A stretch of DNA of 18,764 bases, taken from positions 1-18,764 of the forward strand of contig NZ_JAVTWB010000027.1 in NCBI RefSeq assembly GCF_032229525.1, given 5' to 3'. Below, one piece after another: positions 6,809 through 16,141 of this stretch (positions are counted from its first letter, which is position 1; each line of letters starts with the position of its first letter). Below the pieces are notes generated by a model that was given only the letters and a program-made list of their open reading frames with translations, did no database searches and was not told the DNA's origin. The stretch is from Accumulibacter sp032229525 (GTDB lineage Bacteria > Pseudomonadota > Gammaproteobacteria > Burkholderiales > Rhodocyclaceae). The position numbers and the translations under genes were made by a program.

Positions 6809-7252
6809 ATGGCACAAGCACAGCAATCGGTGGTCGTCAGTGAGAACGGCCTGGGACCCTATCAACAAACCGTTCGCCTCGGCAAGCACACCCTGATTGC
6901 CGATGAACCGGTTTCGATGGGCGGCGAAGACGCCGGCCCCGAACCCTTCGACTTGCTGCTTGCCGGACTTGGCGCCTGCACCTCGATAACCCTGCGCATG
7001 TATGCCGAACGCAAACAATGGCCGCTGGCCGGGGTCAGCGTCGCGCTGACGCACGACCAGGTCGTCGTCGAAGGCGGTGGCAAGCTTGATCGCATTGCGA
7101 GGACCATCACCCTCGAAGGCGAGCTGACGACCGAGCAGCGCAACAGCTTACTGGCCATCGCCAACAAATGCCCAATGCACCGTACCCTGCAATCCGACAC
7201 CCGCATTGACAGCATGCTCACCGACTGCCGCGAAGTCGCAACGGCCACCTAG
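6809..7252 (+). CDS. OsmC/Ohr-family protein
   Basis: A 147-residue OsmC-like protein. The family's two reactive cysteines are present: Cys57 in GLGACTSITLRMY and Cys121 in ANKCPMHRTL. In characterised members they reduce organic hydroperoxides through a Cys-Cys relay at the dimer interface. The spacing and the CTSITLRMYAERK context point to the YhfA/general OsmC branch rather than classical Ohr, but I cannot separate these by eye. The start at 6809 has GGAG nine bases upstream and gives the expected family length; the longer frame to 6581 is antisense to the methyltransferase. The gene stands alone on this strand, followed by a 204-base gap before the large acetyltransferase gene. Cytoplasmic, with no signal peptide. 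Confidence 0.9.
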   Translation: MAQAQQSVVVSENGLGPYQQTVRLGKHTLIADEPVSMGGEDAGPEPFDLLLAGLGACTSITLRMYAERKQWPLAGVSVALTHDQVVVEGGGKLDRIARTITLEGELTTEQRNSLLAIANKCPMHRTLQSDTRIDSMLTDCREVATAT

Positions 7253-7376
7253 GCGATGCCCTCGACCGCGCCACTTCACGCCACGCATCGAGCGGCGCTC
7301 CGGAGCACGCACAGGGACTCGCACGGCGTGCCAAATGTCACACAGCGGTCTCACCGGAAGGCCTCAATCTAGAGAC

Positions 7377-7417
7377 TTGACGGGCCGTTTGTGGTAAATT
7401 GATGCAGTGCAACAATA
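7377..7417 (+). promoter_or_regulatory. probable promoter interval for the Pat-type gene
   Basis: The 204-base gap 7253-7456 carries no gene. Its right half is more AT-rich than its surroundings and contains TTGACG (7377-7382), TTGTGG (7389-7394), TAAATT (7395-7400) and AACAAT (7412-7417). TTGTGG and AACAAT are 17 bases apart, a sigma-70-like but weak pair. TTGACG has no good -10 at proper spacing. A sigma-54 reading fails because the GG and GC elements are nine, not ten, bases apart. The interval is a likely promoter; the exact boxes are uncertain. Confidence 0.3.
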
Positions 7418-7456
7418 ACCTGTGCGGGGCATCTCGAACAAGAGGTGAATCTTTTC

Positions 7457-10147
7457 ATGCTAGAACATCACTACCTCACCACCCTGTTTGAACCCAAGTC
7501 CGTTGCAGTCATCGGCGCCTCCGATCGGGAGAATTCGGTCGGTAACGTTCTGTTCAAGAACATCCTGAATTCCGGGTACAAAGGACGTCTCTACCCGGTC
7601 AACAAGGCGCACGAAACGGTGCAGGGGGTGCCGGCGCTGAAGTCGATCGAAGAGATCAGCGCTCGCGTCGAACTGGCCATCATCGTCACCAGACCACAGA
7701 CGGTCCCGAAGATCATCGAGCAATGCGGGCGCAGCGGCGTCAAGAACGCGATCGTGATCACCTCGGGTTTCGCCGAAGCCGGTCATTCGGGTGCCGCGCT
7801 TGAGCGCAAGATGATGGAGATCGCCCGCAGTTACGGGGTCCGCCTCCTTGGCCCGAACTGTCTGGGTATCATTCGCCCCAATCTCGGCCTCAACGCCACC
7901 TTCGCCCGCGTCCACGCGCACCTCGGCAACCTGGCGCTGGTCGCCCAATCGGGCGCCATCTGCTCGGCCGTCCTCGACTGGGCAAGCAGCAACAACATCG
8001 GCTTTTCCAGCGTCATTTCGCTGGGCGGGACTGCCGATGTCGATTTCGGCGAAATCCTCGACTACCTGATCTACGACAATCACACTCATTACATCCTGCT
8101 TTACGTCGAAGGGATTCGCGACGCCCGCCGCTTCATGAGCGCGCTGCGCTCGGCGGCACGCATCAAGCCAATTATCCTGCTCAAGGCCGGTCGCCACGCC
8201 GGCGGGCTGGCGGCAATCGAGACCCACTCGGGCATGGCTGGTGGTTCGGACGTCGTTTTCGACGCCGCGGTCCGCCGTGCCGGCGTGGTACGCGTGAAGA
8301 ACATCGGGCAATTGTTCTACGCTGCCAAGGCGCTGGCCTCGAAATTCCGCCCGCAGGGAAAACGCCTGGCGATCATTACCAACGGTGGCGGACCCGGCGC
8401 CATGGCGGCCGACCGTGCCGGCGATCTCGAGATTCCGCTCGCCGAGCTGTCACCCAGCACCATGCAGGCGCTCAACGCGGCCATGCCGCAGACCTGGTCG
8501 CAAAGGAATCCGGTCGACATCGAGGGCGATGCAACCCCGCAGCGTTATCACGACGCGATCCTTGCCGTCGCCGAGGACGATCAGGTTGACGGGGTGCTGG
8601 TAATGCTTTCGCCACAAGCAATGACCCAGCCGATGGAAGTCGCCAAAGCGGTGATCGACGTCGACCTGCTTACCGCCAAGCCGATTCTCACCTGCTGGAT
8701 GGGCGAGGAACAGGTGCGCGAGGCACGCGGCATGCTGGAAGACGCCGGCATCCCTTCCTTCCGCATGCCGGAAACCGCGATCGAACTCTACTACCACATC
8801 TCCACCTACTACTGGAACCAGAAGCTCCTGCTGCAGACACCGGCCCCGTTGTCGAAAGATGCCCGCCCGGAGACCGAAGGTTCCAAGATGTTGATCGAGG
8901 CAGTGCTGCATGAGCGCCGCAAGCTGCTCTCGGAAATGGAATCGAAGGCCATCCTGCGTGCCTTCCGCATTCCGGTCGCACAAACCATGGTCGCCCACAC
9001 GCCCACCGAATCGCTGCTGCTGGCCGAACAGATCGGCTTTCCGATCGCCATGAAGATCGATTCGCCTGACATCCTCCACAAGAGCGAGGTCGGCGGCGTA
9101 CGGCTGAACATCACCAACGCACCGGCAGTTCGCAATGCCTATCACGACATAATCGAGACGGTGAAGAAGCGACATCCGACGGCGCGCATCCATGGCGTGT
9201 CGATCGAGCCGTACCTGGCCCGCCCGAACGGTCGCGAGCTGATGATCGGCATATCGCGCGACCCGATCTTCGGCCCGATCATCACCTTCGGTGCCGGCGG
9301 TGCGGAAGTGGAAGTTTTCAGCGACCGGGCGGTTGCCCTGCCGCCGCTCAACCGCTTCCTGGCGCGAGATCTGATCGCCTCGACGCGCGCCTCCAAATTG
9401 CTCGGTGAGTTCCGCAACATGCCACCGGTCAACCTCGAGGCCCTGGAAGACGTATTGCTGCACGTGTCGCAAATGATCTGCGAGCTGCCCTCGCTGCAGG
9501 AACTGGATTTGAATCCGCTGATCGTCGACGAGAACGGCGCCATCGCCGCTGACGCCCGCATCGTCATCGACTATGCCGCGCCGTCGGGAGATCGCTACTC
9601 GCACATGGCGATCCACCCCTACCCGGTTCATCTGATCCAGGACTGGGAACTTCCCGATGGCCGAGCAGTAACCATTCGCCCGATCCGCCCGGAAGATGCC
9701 GAACGCGAGCAGCAGTTCGTCATCGCGCTATCCGACGAAAGCAAGTACTACCGCTTCATGGACAGCATCCGCGAACTGACGCAGGCGATGCTGGTGCGCT
9801 TCACCCAGATCGACTACGACCGCGAAATGGCGCTGGTGGCGACCCTGCTCGACGCCGAGGGCAAGGAAGTTCAGATTGGTGTCGCCCGCTACGTCACCAA
9901 CCCCGATGGCGAATCGGTCGAGTTTGCCCTGGCCATTGCCGATGAATGGCAGAAGCACGGCGTCGGCCGCAAACTGATGGGCGCGCTGATTGCCTGCGCC
10001 CGCGCCAAGGGTTATCGGACCGTCGTCGGTGATGTATTGTCGATGAATACCAAGATGTTCACGCTGATGACCAAACTTGGTTTCACCATCCACCCGCACC
10101 CCGACGACCCGGCCGTCAAGCGCGTGATCAAACCTTTGAGCAGCTAG
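7457..10147 (+). CDS. Pat-type protein lysine acetyltransferase: NDP-forming acyl-CoA synthetase fused to GNAT
   Basis: An 896-residue fusion. The N-terminal part is an NDP-forming acyl-CoA synthetase: CoA-binding Rossmann segment (SVAVIGASDRENSVGN, near residue 15), ligase domains with a histidine at 257 (ETHSGMAGGSD), then an ATP-grasp domain (about 480-710) with PDILHKSEVGGV (His541) and ELDLNPLIVDE. The last 160 residues form a GNAT domain with the acetyl-CoA loop QKHGVG near 832. This is the layout of Pat/PatZ enzymes that acetylate acetyl-CoA synthetase and other metabolic enzymes. The histidine at 257 aligns with the phosphorylated His of archaeal ADP-forming acetyl-CoA synthetase, which I recall is replaced in Salmonella Pat. 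ATG 7457 is preferred over GTG 7445 because AGAGGTG then serves as the ribosome-binding site. Whether the synthetase half is catalytic is open. Confidence 0.92.
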   Translation: MLEHHYLTTLFEPKSVAVIGASDRENSVGNVLFKNILNSGYKGRLYPVNKAHETVQGVPALKSIEEISARVELAIIVTRPQTVPKIIEQCGRSGVKNAIVITSGFAEAGHSGAALERKMMEIARSYGVRLLGPNCLGIIRPNLGLNATFARVHAHLGNLALVAQSGAICSAVLDWASSNNIGFSSVISLGGTADVDFGEILDYLIYDNHTHYILLYVEGIRDARRFMSALRSAARIKPIILLKAGRHAGGLAAIETHSGMAGGSDVVFDAAVRRAGVVRVKNIGQLFYAAKALASKFRPQGKRLAIITNGGGPGAMAADRAGDLEIPLAELSPSTMQALNAAMPQTWSQRNPVDIEGDATPQRYHDAILAVAEDDQVDGVLVMLSPQAMTQPMEVAKAVIDVDLLTAKPILTCWMGEEQVREARGMLEDAGIPSFRMPETAIELYYHISTYYWNQKLLLQTPAPLSKDARPETEGSKMLIEAVLHERRKLLSEMESKAILRAFRIPVAQTMVAHTPTESLLLAEQIGFPIAMKIDSPDILHKSEVGGVRLNITNAPAVRNAYHDIIETVKKRHPTARIHGVSIEPYLARPNGRELMIGISRDPIFGPIITFGAGGAEVEVFSDRAVALPPLNRFLARDLIASTRASKLLGEFRNMPPVNLEALEDVLLHVSQMICELPSLQELDLNPLIVDENGAIAADARIVIDYAAPSGDRYSHMAIHPYPVHLIQDWELPDGRAVTIRPIRPEDAEREQQFVIALSDESKYYRFMDSIRELTQAMLVRFTQIDYDREMALVATLLDAEGKEVQIGVARYVTNPDGESVEFALAIADEWQKHGVGRKLMGALIACARAKGYRTVVGDVLSMNTKMFTLMTKLGFTIHPHPDDPAVKRVIKPLSS

Positions 10148-10181
10148 GACCGCGAGCGGGTGACACGGGCAGGGCGCTCAC

Positions 10182-10199
10182 CGGCAAGCGAGCTTGCCG
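10182..10199. terminator. 7-bp hairpin downstream of the Pat-type gene
   Basis: CGGCAAG (10182-10188) and CTTGCCG (10193-10199) form a perfect seven-base stem with a CGAG loop, 35 bases after the stop at 10147. No T-run follows on either strand, so a canonical Rho-independent terminator is not supported. It may protect the 3' end or act in Rho-dependent termination between convergent genes. The rest of 10148-10281 shows no gene that I can support. Confidence 0.35.
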
Positions 10200-10267
10200 C
10201 CTCGGCGCAGCCCGGGAGAAGCATGAGTCGGCGGAACCCAGCCCGCTCACTGATTCTCCTGCCGAGC

Positions 10268-10283
10268 AAACCCCTGCGGGTTT
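10268..10283 (-). terminator. weak hairpin at the 3' end of the DUF3460 gene
   Basis: AAACCC and GGGTTT form a six-base stem with a four-base loop that overlaps the stop codon of the DUF3460 gene. Read on the minus strand it ends in a short TTT, which then gives way to GCTCGG, so the T-tract is minimal. It is a possible compact terminator for the minus-strand gene. Confidence 0.3.
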
Positions 10284-10479
10284 ACTGCTGCTCGAAATTC
10301 ACGTCGTAGGGATACGAACGATGTGTTTCGCTGGCTTCCCGGTAGGATTTCTGTTCGCTCAGGTCGACCTTCCGGTCCCAGAAGATGGCCCGGCCGCGGC
10401 GCTGATCCTCAAGCCACTCGGGGTGTTTGGCCAGCATTTCGCGCATGAATTTGGTGTGATCCGATTCGTACAAGGCCAT
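10282..10479 (-). CDS. DUF3460 family small protein
   Basis: A 65-residue protein of the DUF3460 family as I recall it, a short protein frequent in Betaproteobacteria and without known function. The hallmark opening ALYESDHTKFMREMLAKHPEWLEDQRRGRAIFWD is strongly charged and probably helical, followed by KVDLSEQKSYREA and a tyrosine-containing tail. ATG 10479 is chosen over the upstream TTG (10494) because it starts the conserved MALYESDHT and is preceded by a GGGGGTAGG purine stretch. No signal peptide or membrane helix is present. Upstream is a perfect TATAAT box and a leader hairpin (separate entries). It is convergent with the Pat-type gene. Expression independent of the neighbouring DUF3567 gene is likely given the promoter between them. 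Confidence 0.88.
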   Translation of the reverse strand: MALYESDHTKFMREMLAKHPEWLEDQRRGRAIFWDRKVDLSEQKSYREASETHRSYPYDVNFEQQ

Positions 10480-10510
10480 CTGGCCTACCCCCAAAAGATA
10501 AAGACGTTGT

Positions 10511-10527
10511 CGCCGGCATAGCCGGCG
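10511..10527 (-). repeat. 7-bp hairpin in the leader of the DUF3460 gene
   Basis: CGCCGGC (10511-10517) and GCCGGCG (10521-10527) are perfect complements around a three-base loop. If transcription starts near 10532 from the TATAAT box, this stem forms almost at the very 5' end of the mRNA, some 30 bases before the coding start. It could stabilise the 5' end or regulate translation. Confidence 0.6.
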
Positions 10528-10538
10528 AGGAAAGCCTG

Positions 10539-10544
10539 ATTATA
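10539..10544 (-). promoter_or_regulatory. perfect TATAAT -10 box for the DUF3460 gene
   Basis: The minus strand reads TATAAT from 10544 to 10539, an exact sigma-70 -10 consensus, about 60 bases upstream of the ATG at 10479. At 16-18 bases upstream the sequence is GC-rich and gives no good -35 match, and there is no TGn extension. The box is conspicuous in this GC-rich setting. The promoter call is inferred. Confidence 0.5.
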
Positions 10545-10572
10545 CGCTCACGGAATGGCGGCATGCGCCCTG

Positions 10573-10600
10573 CCGGCGCCGGACAGCATGCCGCGGCATG
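10573..10600. repeat. two adjacent perfect palindromes
   Basis: CCGGCGCCGG (10573-10582, ten bases) and CATGCCGCGGCATG (10587-10600, fourteen bases) are both perfect palindromes, four bases apart. They lie just downstream of the DUF3567 stop (10620) and upstream of the DUF3460 promoter. They could be a transcription-end structure for DUF3567 or binding sites for a dimeric regulator of DUF3460. No T-tract supports intrinsic termination. Confidence 0.55.
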
Positions 10601-10619
10601 GGGAAACTGGTTCGCGAGC

Positions 10620-10853
10620 TCAGTGGAGAACGATCGGACGCGCGGCGCCCGCACAATAGGTATCGAGCAGGGCATCGATAGACTCTTCGTCACGCTCGCT
10701 GGCCGGGATCTCGTCCAGCGTTCTGCGCAAGTCCCTGGCCACCGAGCCCTGGACAAACAGACTGCGGCTGGCGAGCTTGTCCACCAGTTCAAACCCCTCT
10801 TCCACGGGGTACGCGAGGATCGCGTAGTTGGCACTGTCGTAGACCAGGTTCAT
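10620..10853 (-). CDS. DUF3567 family small protein
   Basis: A 77-residue protein matching the DUF3567 pattern as I recall it, a small family of Betaproteobacteria without assigned function. Recognisable elements are the opening MNLVYDSANYAILAYPVE, then GFELVDKLASRSLFVQGSVARDLRRTL, and a C-terminal IDALLDTYCAGAARPIVLH, whose PIVLH ending is typical. The start at 10853 has AGGAG nine bases upstream; the in-frame GTG at 10862 would leave no room for that site. It is cytoplasmic with no membrane helix. It lies 107 bases downstream of clpB on the same strand, and no promoter is obvious in the gap, so read-through from clpB is possible but not shown. Confidence 0.87.
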   Translation of the reverse strand: MNLVYDSANYAILAYPVEEGFELVDKLASRSLFVQGSVARDLRRTLDEIPASERDEESIDALLDTYCAGAARPIVLH

Positions 10854-10960
10854 GAGCAACACTCCTTTTCCGCCACGGGCAAAGCCGGCACGACGGCGCC
10901 CGAATCATCGGCCGCAGCGCAACCGCTGTTGGGTGACCTGCGTAATGGCATCGCAACCAC

Positions 10961-13540
<2,580 letters not shown>

Positions 13541-13576
13541 GCTGCACCCCTCAGAAGAAGTATGTCCGTGCGCTGT

Positions 13577-13604
13577 AAGTGGGGGCGAGCGCTCACAATT
13601 CAAC
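13577..13604 (-). promoter_or_regulatory. sigma-32 (RpoH) heat-shock promoter of clpB
   Basis: On the minus strand GTTGAA (13604-13599) is followed after 13 bases by CCCCCACTT (13585-13577). The E. coli sigma-32 consensus is CTTGAAA, a 11-16 base spacer, then CCCCATNT, so both elements match well. A start near 13570 gives a 5' leader of about 30 bases before the ATG at 13540. The spacer contains the palindrome GAGCGCTC (13587-13594). Neither CIRCE nor a HAIR operator is seen. Confidence 0.7.
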
Positions 13605-13670
13605 GCTCTTTTCTATCGCGGCTGGTCGGCCTGGCTATCCGTGACTGAAATCCGCGCTGCGCGTTTGAAT

Positions 13671-13694
13671 CCCGGGCCTGCGCAGGCGGCCGGG
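13671..13694 (-). terminator. GC-rich hairpin between moaE and clpB
   Basis: A perfect 12-base palindrome, GCCTGCGCAGGC (13676-13687), is flanked by CCCGG (13671-13675) and CCGGG (13690-13694), giving a long stem with a two-base bulge. It lies 10 bases past the moaE stop. No T-run follows on the minus strand (ATTCAAACG), so it is not a standard intrinsic terminator. It may separate the molybdenum cofactor transcript from clpB. Confidence 0.45.
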
Positions 13695-13704
13695 TGATGG
13701 GGAA

Positions 13705-14157
13705 TCAGCCCTGCCAGCGTTCGGCAGCCTGATCGTCGGCGGCGCGGGCATCAACCCAGCGCGCACCCGCCGACGTCATTTCACGCTTCCAGAACGGAGC
13801 GCGGGTTTTGAGATAGTCCATGATGAACTGGCAGGCAGCAAATACGTCGCCGCGATGCGACCCGGCAACCGCCACCAGGACGATCTGGTCGGTCGGCAAC
13901 AGGCGACCGACGCGGTGGATCACCAGCGCATCGAGGATTGGCCAGCGCTGGCCCGCTTCGCTGACAATCGTTGCCAGCGCTTTTTCGGTCATCCCCGGAT
14001 AGTGTTCGAGCGTCATTTCGGAGACGCCGACCCCGTCGTTCACATCCCGCACCAGGCCGACAAAGGATGCCAGAGCACCGATCTGTCGATTACCCTGGCG
14101 CAGCGCGGCCAGTTCGGCACCGACGTCGAAATCCGCCTCCTGCACGCGAACCGCCAT
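13705..14157 (-). CDS. moaE: MoaE, molybdopterin synthase catalytic subunit
   Basis: A 150-residue MoaE. With thiocarboxylated MoaD it inserts two sulfurs into cyclic pyranopterin monophosphate to give molybdopterin. Family features are the opening VQEADFDVGAELAAL, GALASFVGLVRDVNDG, LEHYPGMTEKAL, the IHRVGRLLPTDQIVLVAVAGSHRGDVFAACQFIMDYLK core and the catalytic-lysine segment TRAPFWKRE. The length is normal. A GGGAGG ribosome-binding site overlapping the end of moaD precedes the ATG, and only one base separates the moaD stop from this ATG, so the two subunits are likely made in balance. It is the last gene of the cofactor run before the GC hairpin and the clpB promoter. moaA and moaC are absent from the window. 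Confidence 0.96.
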   Translation of the reverse strand: MAVRVQEADFDVGAELAALRQGNRQIGALASFVGLVRDVNDGVGVSEMTLEHYPGMTEKALATIVSEAGQRWPILDALVIHRVGRLLPTDQIVLVAVAGSHRGDVFAACQFIMDYLKTRAPFWKREMTSAGARWVDARAADDQAAERWQG

Positions 14158-14158
14158 C

Positions 14159-14410
14159 TCAGCCTCCCGTCACCGGGGGAAAGAAGGCTACTTCGTCCCC
14201 TGCACGCAGCGTCGAATCGGGCCTCGCCATCTCCTGATTGACTGCGTAGCGCAGGTTCCTGAGCGTCGTCAGTCTTGCCCATTGGCCACCGCGAGCGGCA
14301 AGAAACGCGATCAGACCGGCGACATCCACCACCCCGCCCGGCAGTTCCAGTTGCTCACTGCCCTGCCCCAGCGTTTCGCGCAAACCGGCAAAATAGAGAA
14401 TCTTCAGCAT
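14159..14410 (-). CDS. moaD: MoaD, molybdopterin synthase sulfur carrier
   Basis: An 83-residue ubiquitin-like MoaD. Its C-terminal glycine pair (FFPPVTGG) is exposed, as needed for adenylation by MoeB and conversion to the thiocarboxylate that donates sulfur in molybdopterin synthase. The N-terminal strand LKILYFAGLRETLG and the RYAVNQE and AGDEVAFFPPV segments are typical. ATG 14410 gives the family length; an upstream in-frame ORF to 14515 overlaps moeA and is not credible. GAGG lies six bases before the start. The gene begins 11 bases after the moeA stop and ends one base before moaE. No moeB is present, so sulfuration must rely on a gene elsewhere. Confidence 0.95.
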   Translation of the reverse strand: MLKILYFAGLRETLGQGSEQLELPGGVVDVAGLIAFLAARGGQWARLTTLRNLRYAVNQEMARPDSTLRAGDEVAFFPPVTGG

Positions 14411-14421
14411 CTTCGCCTCGC

Positions 14422-15627
14422 TCAAGCAAGCAACTCCGAGAATGGCACAAAGCGAACCATGTCGCCACGTCGGATCGCCTGTTGCGGCGGGTTGTCGATC
14501 AGGCCATCGCCCCACACTGCCGACGTCAGGACAGCCGAACCCTGGTTGGGAAAAAGATCGACGCCGCCCTCGGCATTGTTCCTGGCACGCAAAAACTCGC
14601 GCCGCGCGTCCGGCCGCAACCAGTCGAAATCGGCGCGCAGCAGGTAACTTTGCGGCGCCGTTCGACGGACACCCTGCATCTTCAGCAGGAAGGGACGCAC
14701 CAGCATCAGGAAGGTGACGAAGCTCGACACCGGGTTCCCGGGCAGGCCGATGAACGCCACGTCGCGCCCGGCAGTCGCGACCCGGCCGAAAGCCAGCGGC
14801 TTGCCCGGCTTGATGGCGATCTTCCAGGTTTCGAGCCGACCTTCGGCCTCGACCGCCGCCCGGACGTGATCCTCTTCGCCGACGGAAACGCCGCCCGAGG
14901 TGAGAATCAGATCGTTATCCCGAGCCGCATCGCGCAGCGCCTGACGCGTCGCTGCCAGATCGTCGGCGACCTGGCCATGGTCACGCACTTCGCAACCCAG
15001 GCGCTCGAGCAGAGCGGTCAGCAGGAAACGGTTGGCGTTGTAGATCGTCCCTGCCTGCAGCGGCTCGCCCGGCATCCGCAGTTCGTCGCCGGTAAAGAAA
15101 ACGGCTACCCGCAGGCGACGAAAGACAGGCAGGCAGGCGATCCCCACCGAAGCGGCCAGCGCCGTATCCTGCGGCCGCAGAAGTTGCCCGGCGGCGAGAA
15201 TCTCGCTGCCCGTAGCAATGTCACTTCCGGCCCGGCGAATGTGCTCGCCCGCCTGTGGCAGGTGATTGATCAGTACCTCGCCGGCGGTGTGCTGGCAGAG
15301 TTCCTGCATCACCACGGCGTCGGCACCGGCGGGAATCGGCGCACCGGTGAAGATTCGCGCCGCCGTCCCCGGCTGCAAGCGGACGCCGACGCTACCCGCC
15401 GCGATGCGCTGCGCTACCGGAAGGGGCGTCGCCAGGCGGCGGACATCGGCAACCGCGACGGCGTAGCCGTCCATCGCCGAGTTGTCGAGCGGCGGCGAGT
15501 CGAGTGGCGCCAACTGCGCCCGGGCCAGCACCCGCCCGGCGGTCACCAGCGTCGGCAACGAGCACACCTCGGTAAGCGCCTTGGCGCCAGCCAGCAGGCC
15601 CGCCAGCGCCTCTTCAAAGGTCTGCAT
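14422..15627 (-). CDS. moeA: MoeA, molybdopterin molybdenumtransferase
   Basis: A 401-residue MoeA that inserts molybdate into adenylylated molybdopterin to form the molybdenum cofactor. Visible family blocks are LDNSAMDGYAV, RIFTGAPIPAGADAVVMQE, AGQLLRPQDTALAASVG, FFTGDEL, YNANRFLL, TSGGVSVGEEDHV and the IGLPGNPVSSFVTF loop. The domain order is I-IV as in E. coli MoeA. ATG 15627 begins the canonical MQTFEEAL opening and has GGGGGA upstream; the longer frame to 15687 only extends into mobB. The start overlaps the end of mobB by 14 bases, indicating coupling. It is a single copy here; a second moeA paralogue elsewhere, common in bacteria, cannot be excluded. Confidence 0.96.
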   Translation of the reverse strand: MQTFEEALAGLLAGAKALTEVCSLPTLVTAGRVLARAQLAPLDSPPLDNSAMDGYAVAVADVRRLATPLPVAQRIAAGSVGVRLQPGTAARIFTGAPIPAGADAVVMQELCQHTAGEVLINHLPQAGEHIRRAGSDIATGSEILAAGQLLRPQDTALAASVGIACLPVFRRLRVAVFFTGDELRMPGEPLQAGTIYNANRFLLTALLERLGCEVRDHGQVADDLAATRQALRDAARDNDLILTSGGVSVGEEDHVRAAVEAEGRLETWKIAIKPGKPLAFGRVATAGRDVAFIGLPGNPVSSFVTFLMLVRPFLLKMQGVRRTAPQSYLLRADFDWLRPDARREFLRARNNAEGGVDLFPNQGSAVLTSAVWGDGLIDNPPQQAIRRGDMVRFVPFSELLA

Positions 15628-16141
15628 GCCTGGTTCCCCCAAGTTGGACGGTGTCGAGAACGAAACGGGTGATCGCCTCCGGATCATTTAAATCCAGTGA
15701 CGCGAGAGCTGCAGCGAGCGCCGTCGGCAGGGCCTGGTCGCTGGCTACGGCGACGATCTGGGGATGGTCTGGCCACAGCGGCGGCTTGCCATTGGCCGGC
15801 CGATAGACTTCCAGTGTCGGGATTGCCTCGCCCTTGAAGCCCTCAACCAACACCAGGTCACAGGGCGAGAAATGCGCGATGTACTCGGCCAGCGACGGCT
15901 CCGGGGCACCGCGCAACTCGTTCATCAGAACCCAGCGCGAAGTGCTGGCCAGCAGCACCTCGCTCGCACCGGCCTGGCGATGACGAAAGGAGTCCTTGCC
16001 TGGCCGATCGATATCGAAATGGTGATGGGTGTGCTTGATCACCGCGACGCGCAGGCCACGCGCCGCAAGGCGTGGCAGCAGTTTTTCGAGCAGCGTCGTC
16101 TTGCCGGAACCGGAGTAGCCGGCGATACCGAAAACCTTCAT
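15614..16141 (-). CDS. mobB: MobB, molybdopterin-guanine dinucleotide biosynthesis adaptor/GTPase
   Basis: A 175-residue P-loop protein. The Walker A motif GYSGSGKTT (residues 8-16) opens the sequence, followed by VIKHTHHHFDID, characteristic of MobB, and LVLVEGFKGEAIPTLEVYRP, the Walker B-like region with the VEGFK signature. MobB binds GTP and assists MobA in attaching GMP to the molybdenum cofactor; it stimulates but is not strictly essential in E. coli. GGGGA lies upstream of the ATG, and this ATG overlaps the preceding gene's stop by four bases (ATGA). Its C-terminus overlaps moeA by 14 bases. mobA is not in the window. Confidence 0.95.
   Translation of the reverse strand: MKVFGIAGYSGSGKTTLLEKLLPRLAARGLRVAVIKHTHHHFDIDRPGKDSFRHRQAGASEVLLASTSRWVLMNELRGAPEPSLAEYIAHFSPCDLVLVEGFKGEAIPTLEVYRPANGKPPLWPDHPQIVAVASDQALPTALAAALASLDLNDPEAITRFVLDTVQLGGTRHADL

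Noticed and set aside
7393..7405. possible sigma-54 (-24/-12) promoter before the Pat-type gene
   Set aside because: The GG and GC dinucleotides are nine bases apart instead of the required ten, and the surrounding TGGCAC/TTGCA consensus is poor.
8450..9631. 393-residue minus-strand open frame inside the Pat-type gene
   Set aside because: It lies wholly antisense to conserved synthetase and ATP-grasp domains and has no motifs of its own.
10223..10309. 28-codon plus-strand small ORF with GGGAG upstream, downstream of the Pat-type gene
   Set aside because: It overlaps the 3' end of the DUF3460 gene on the other strand. The Arg/Pro/Leu content looks random, and a purine-rich stretch before an ATG is expected by chance.
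13541..13603. extended clpB start at TTG 13603
   Set aside because: The extension would pass through the sigma-32-like promoter and lacks similarity to ClpB. ATG 13540 has a good ribosome-binding site and the canonical N-terminus.
14275..15672. 465-residue plus-strand open frame antisense to moeA
   Set aside because: MoeA motifs are complete on the minus strand. The plus-strand translation is low-information and rich in Arg, Gln and His, typical of antisense frames.
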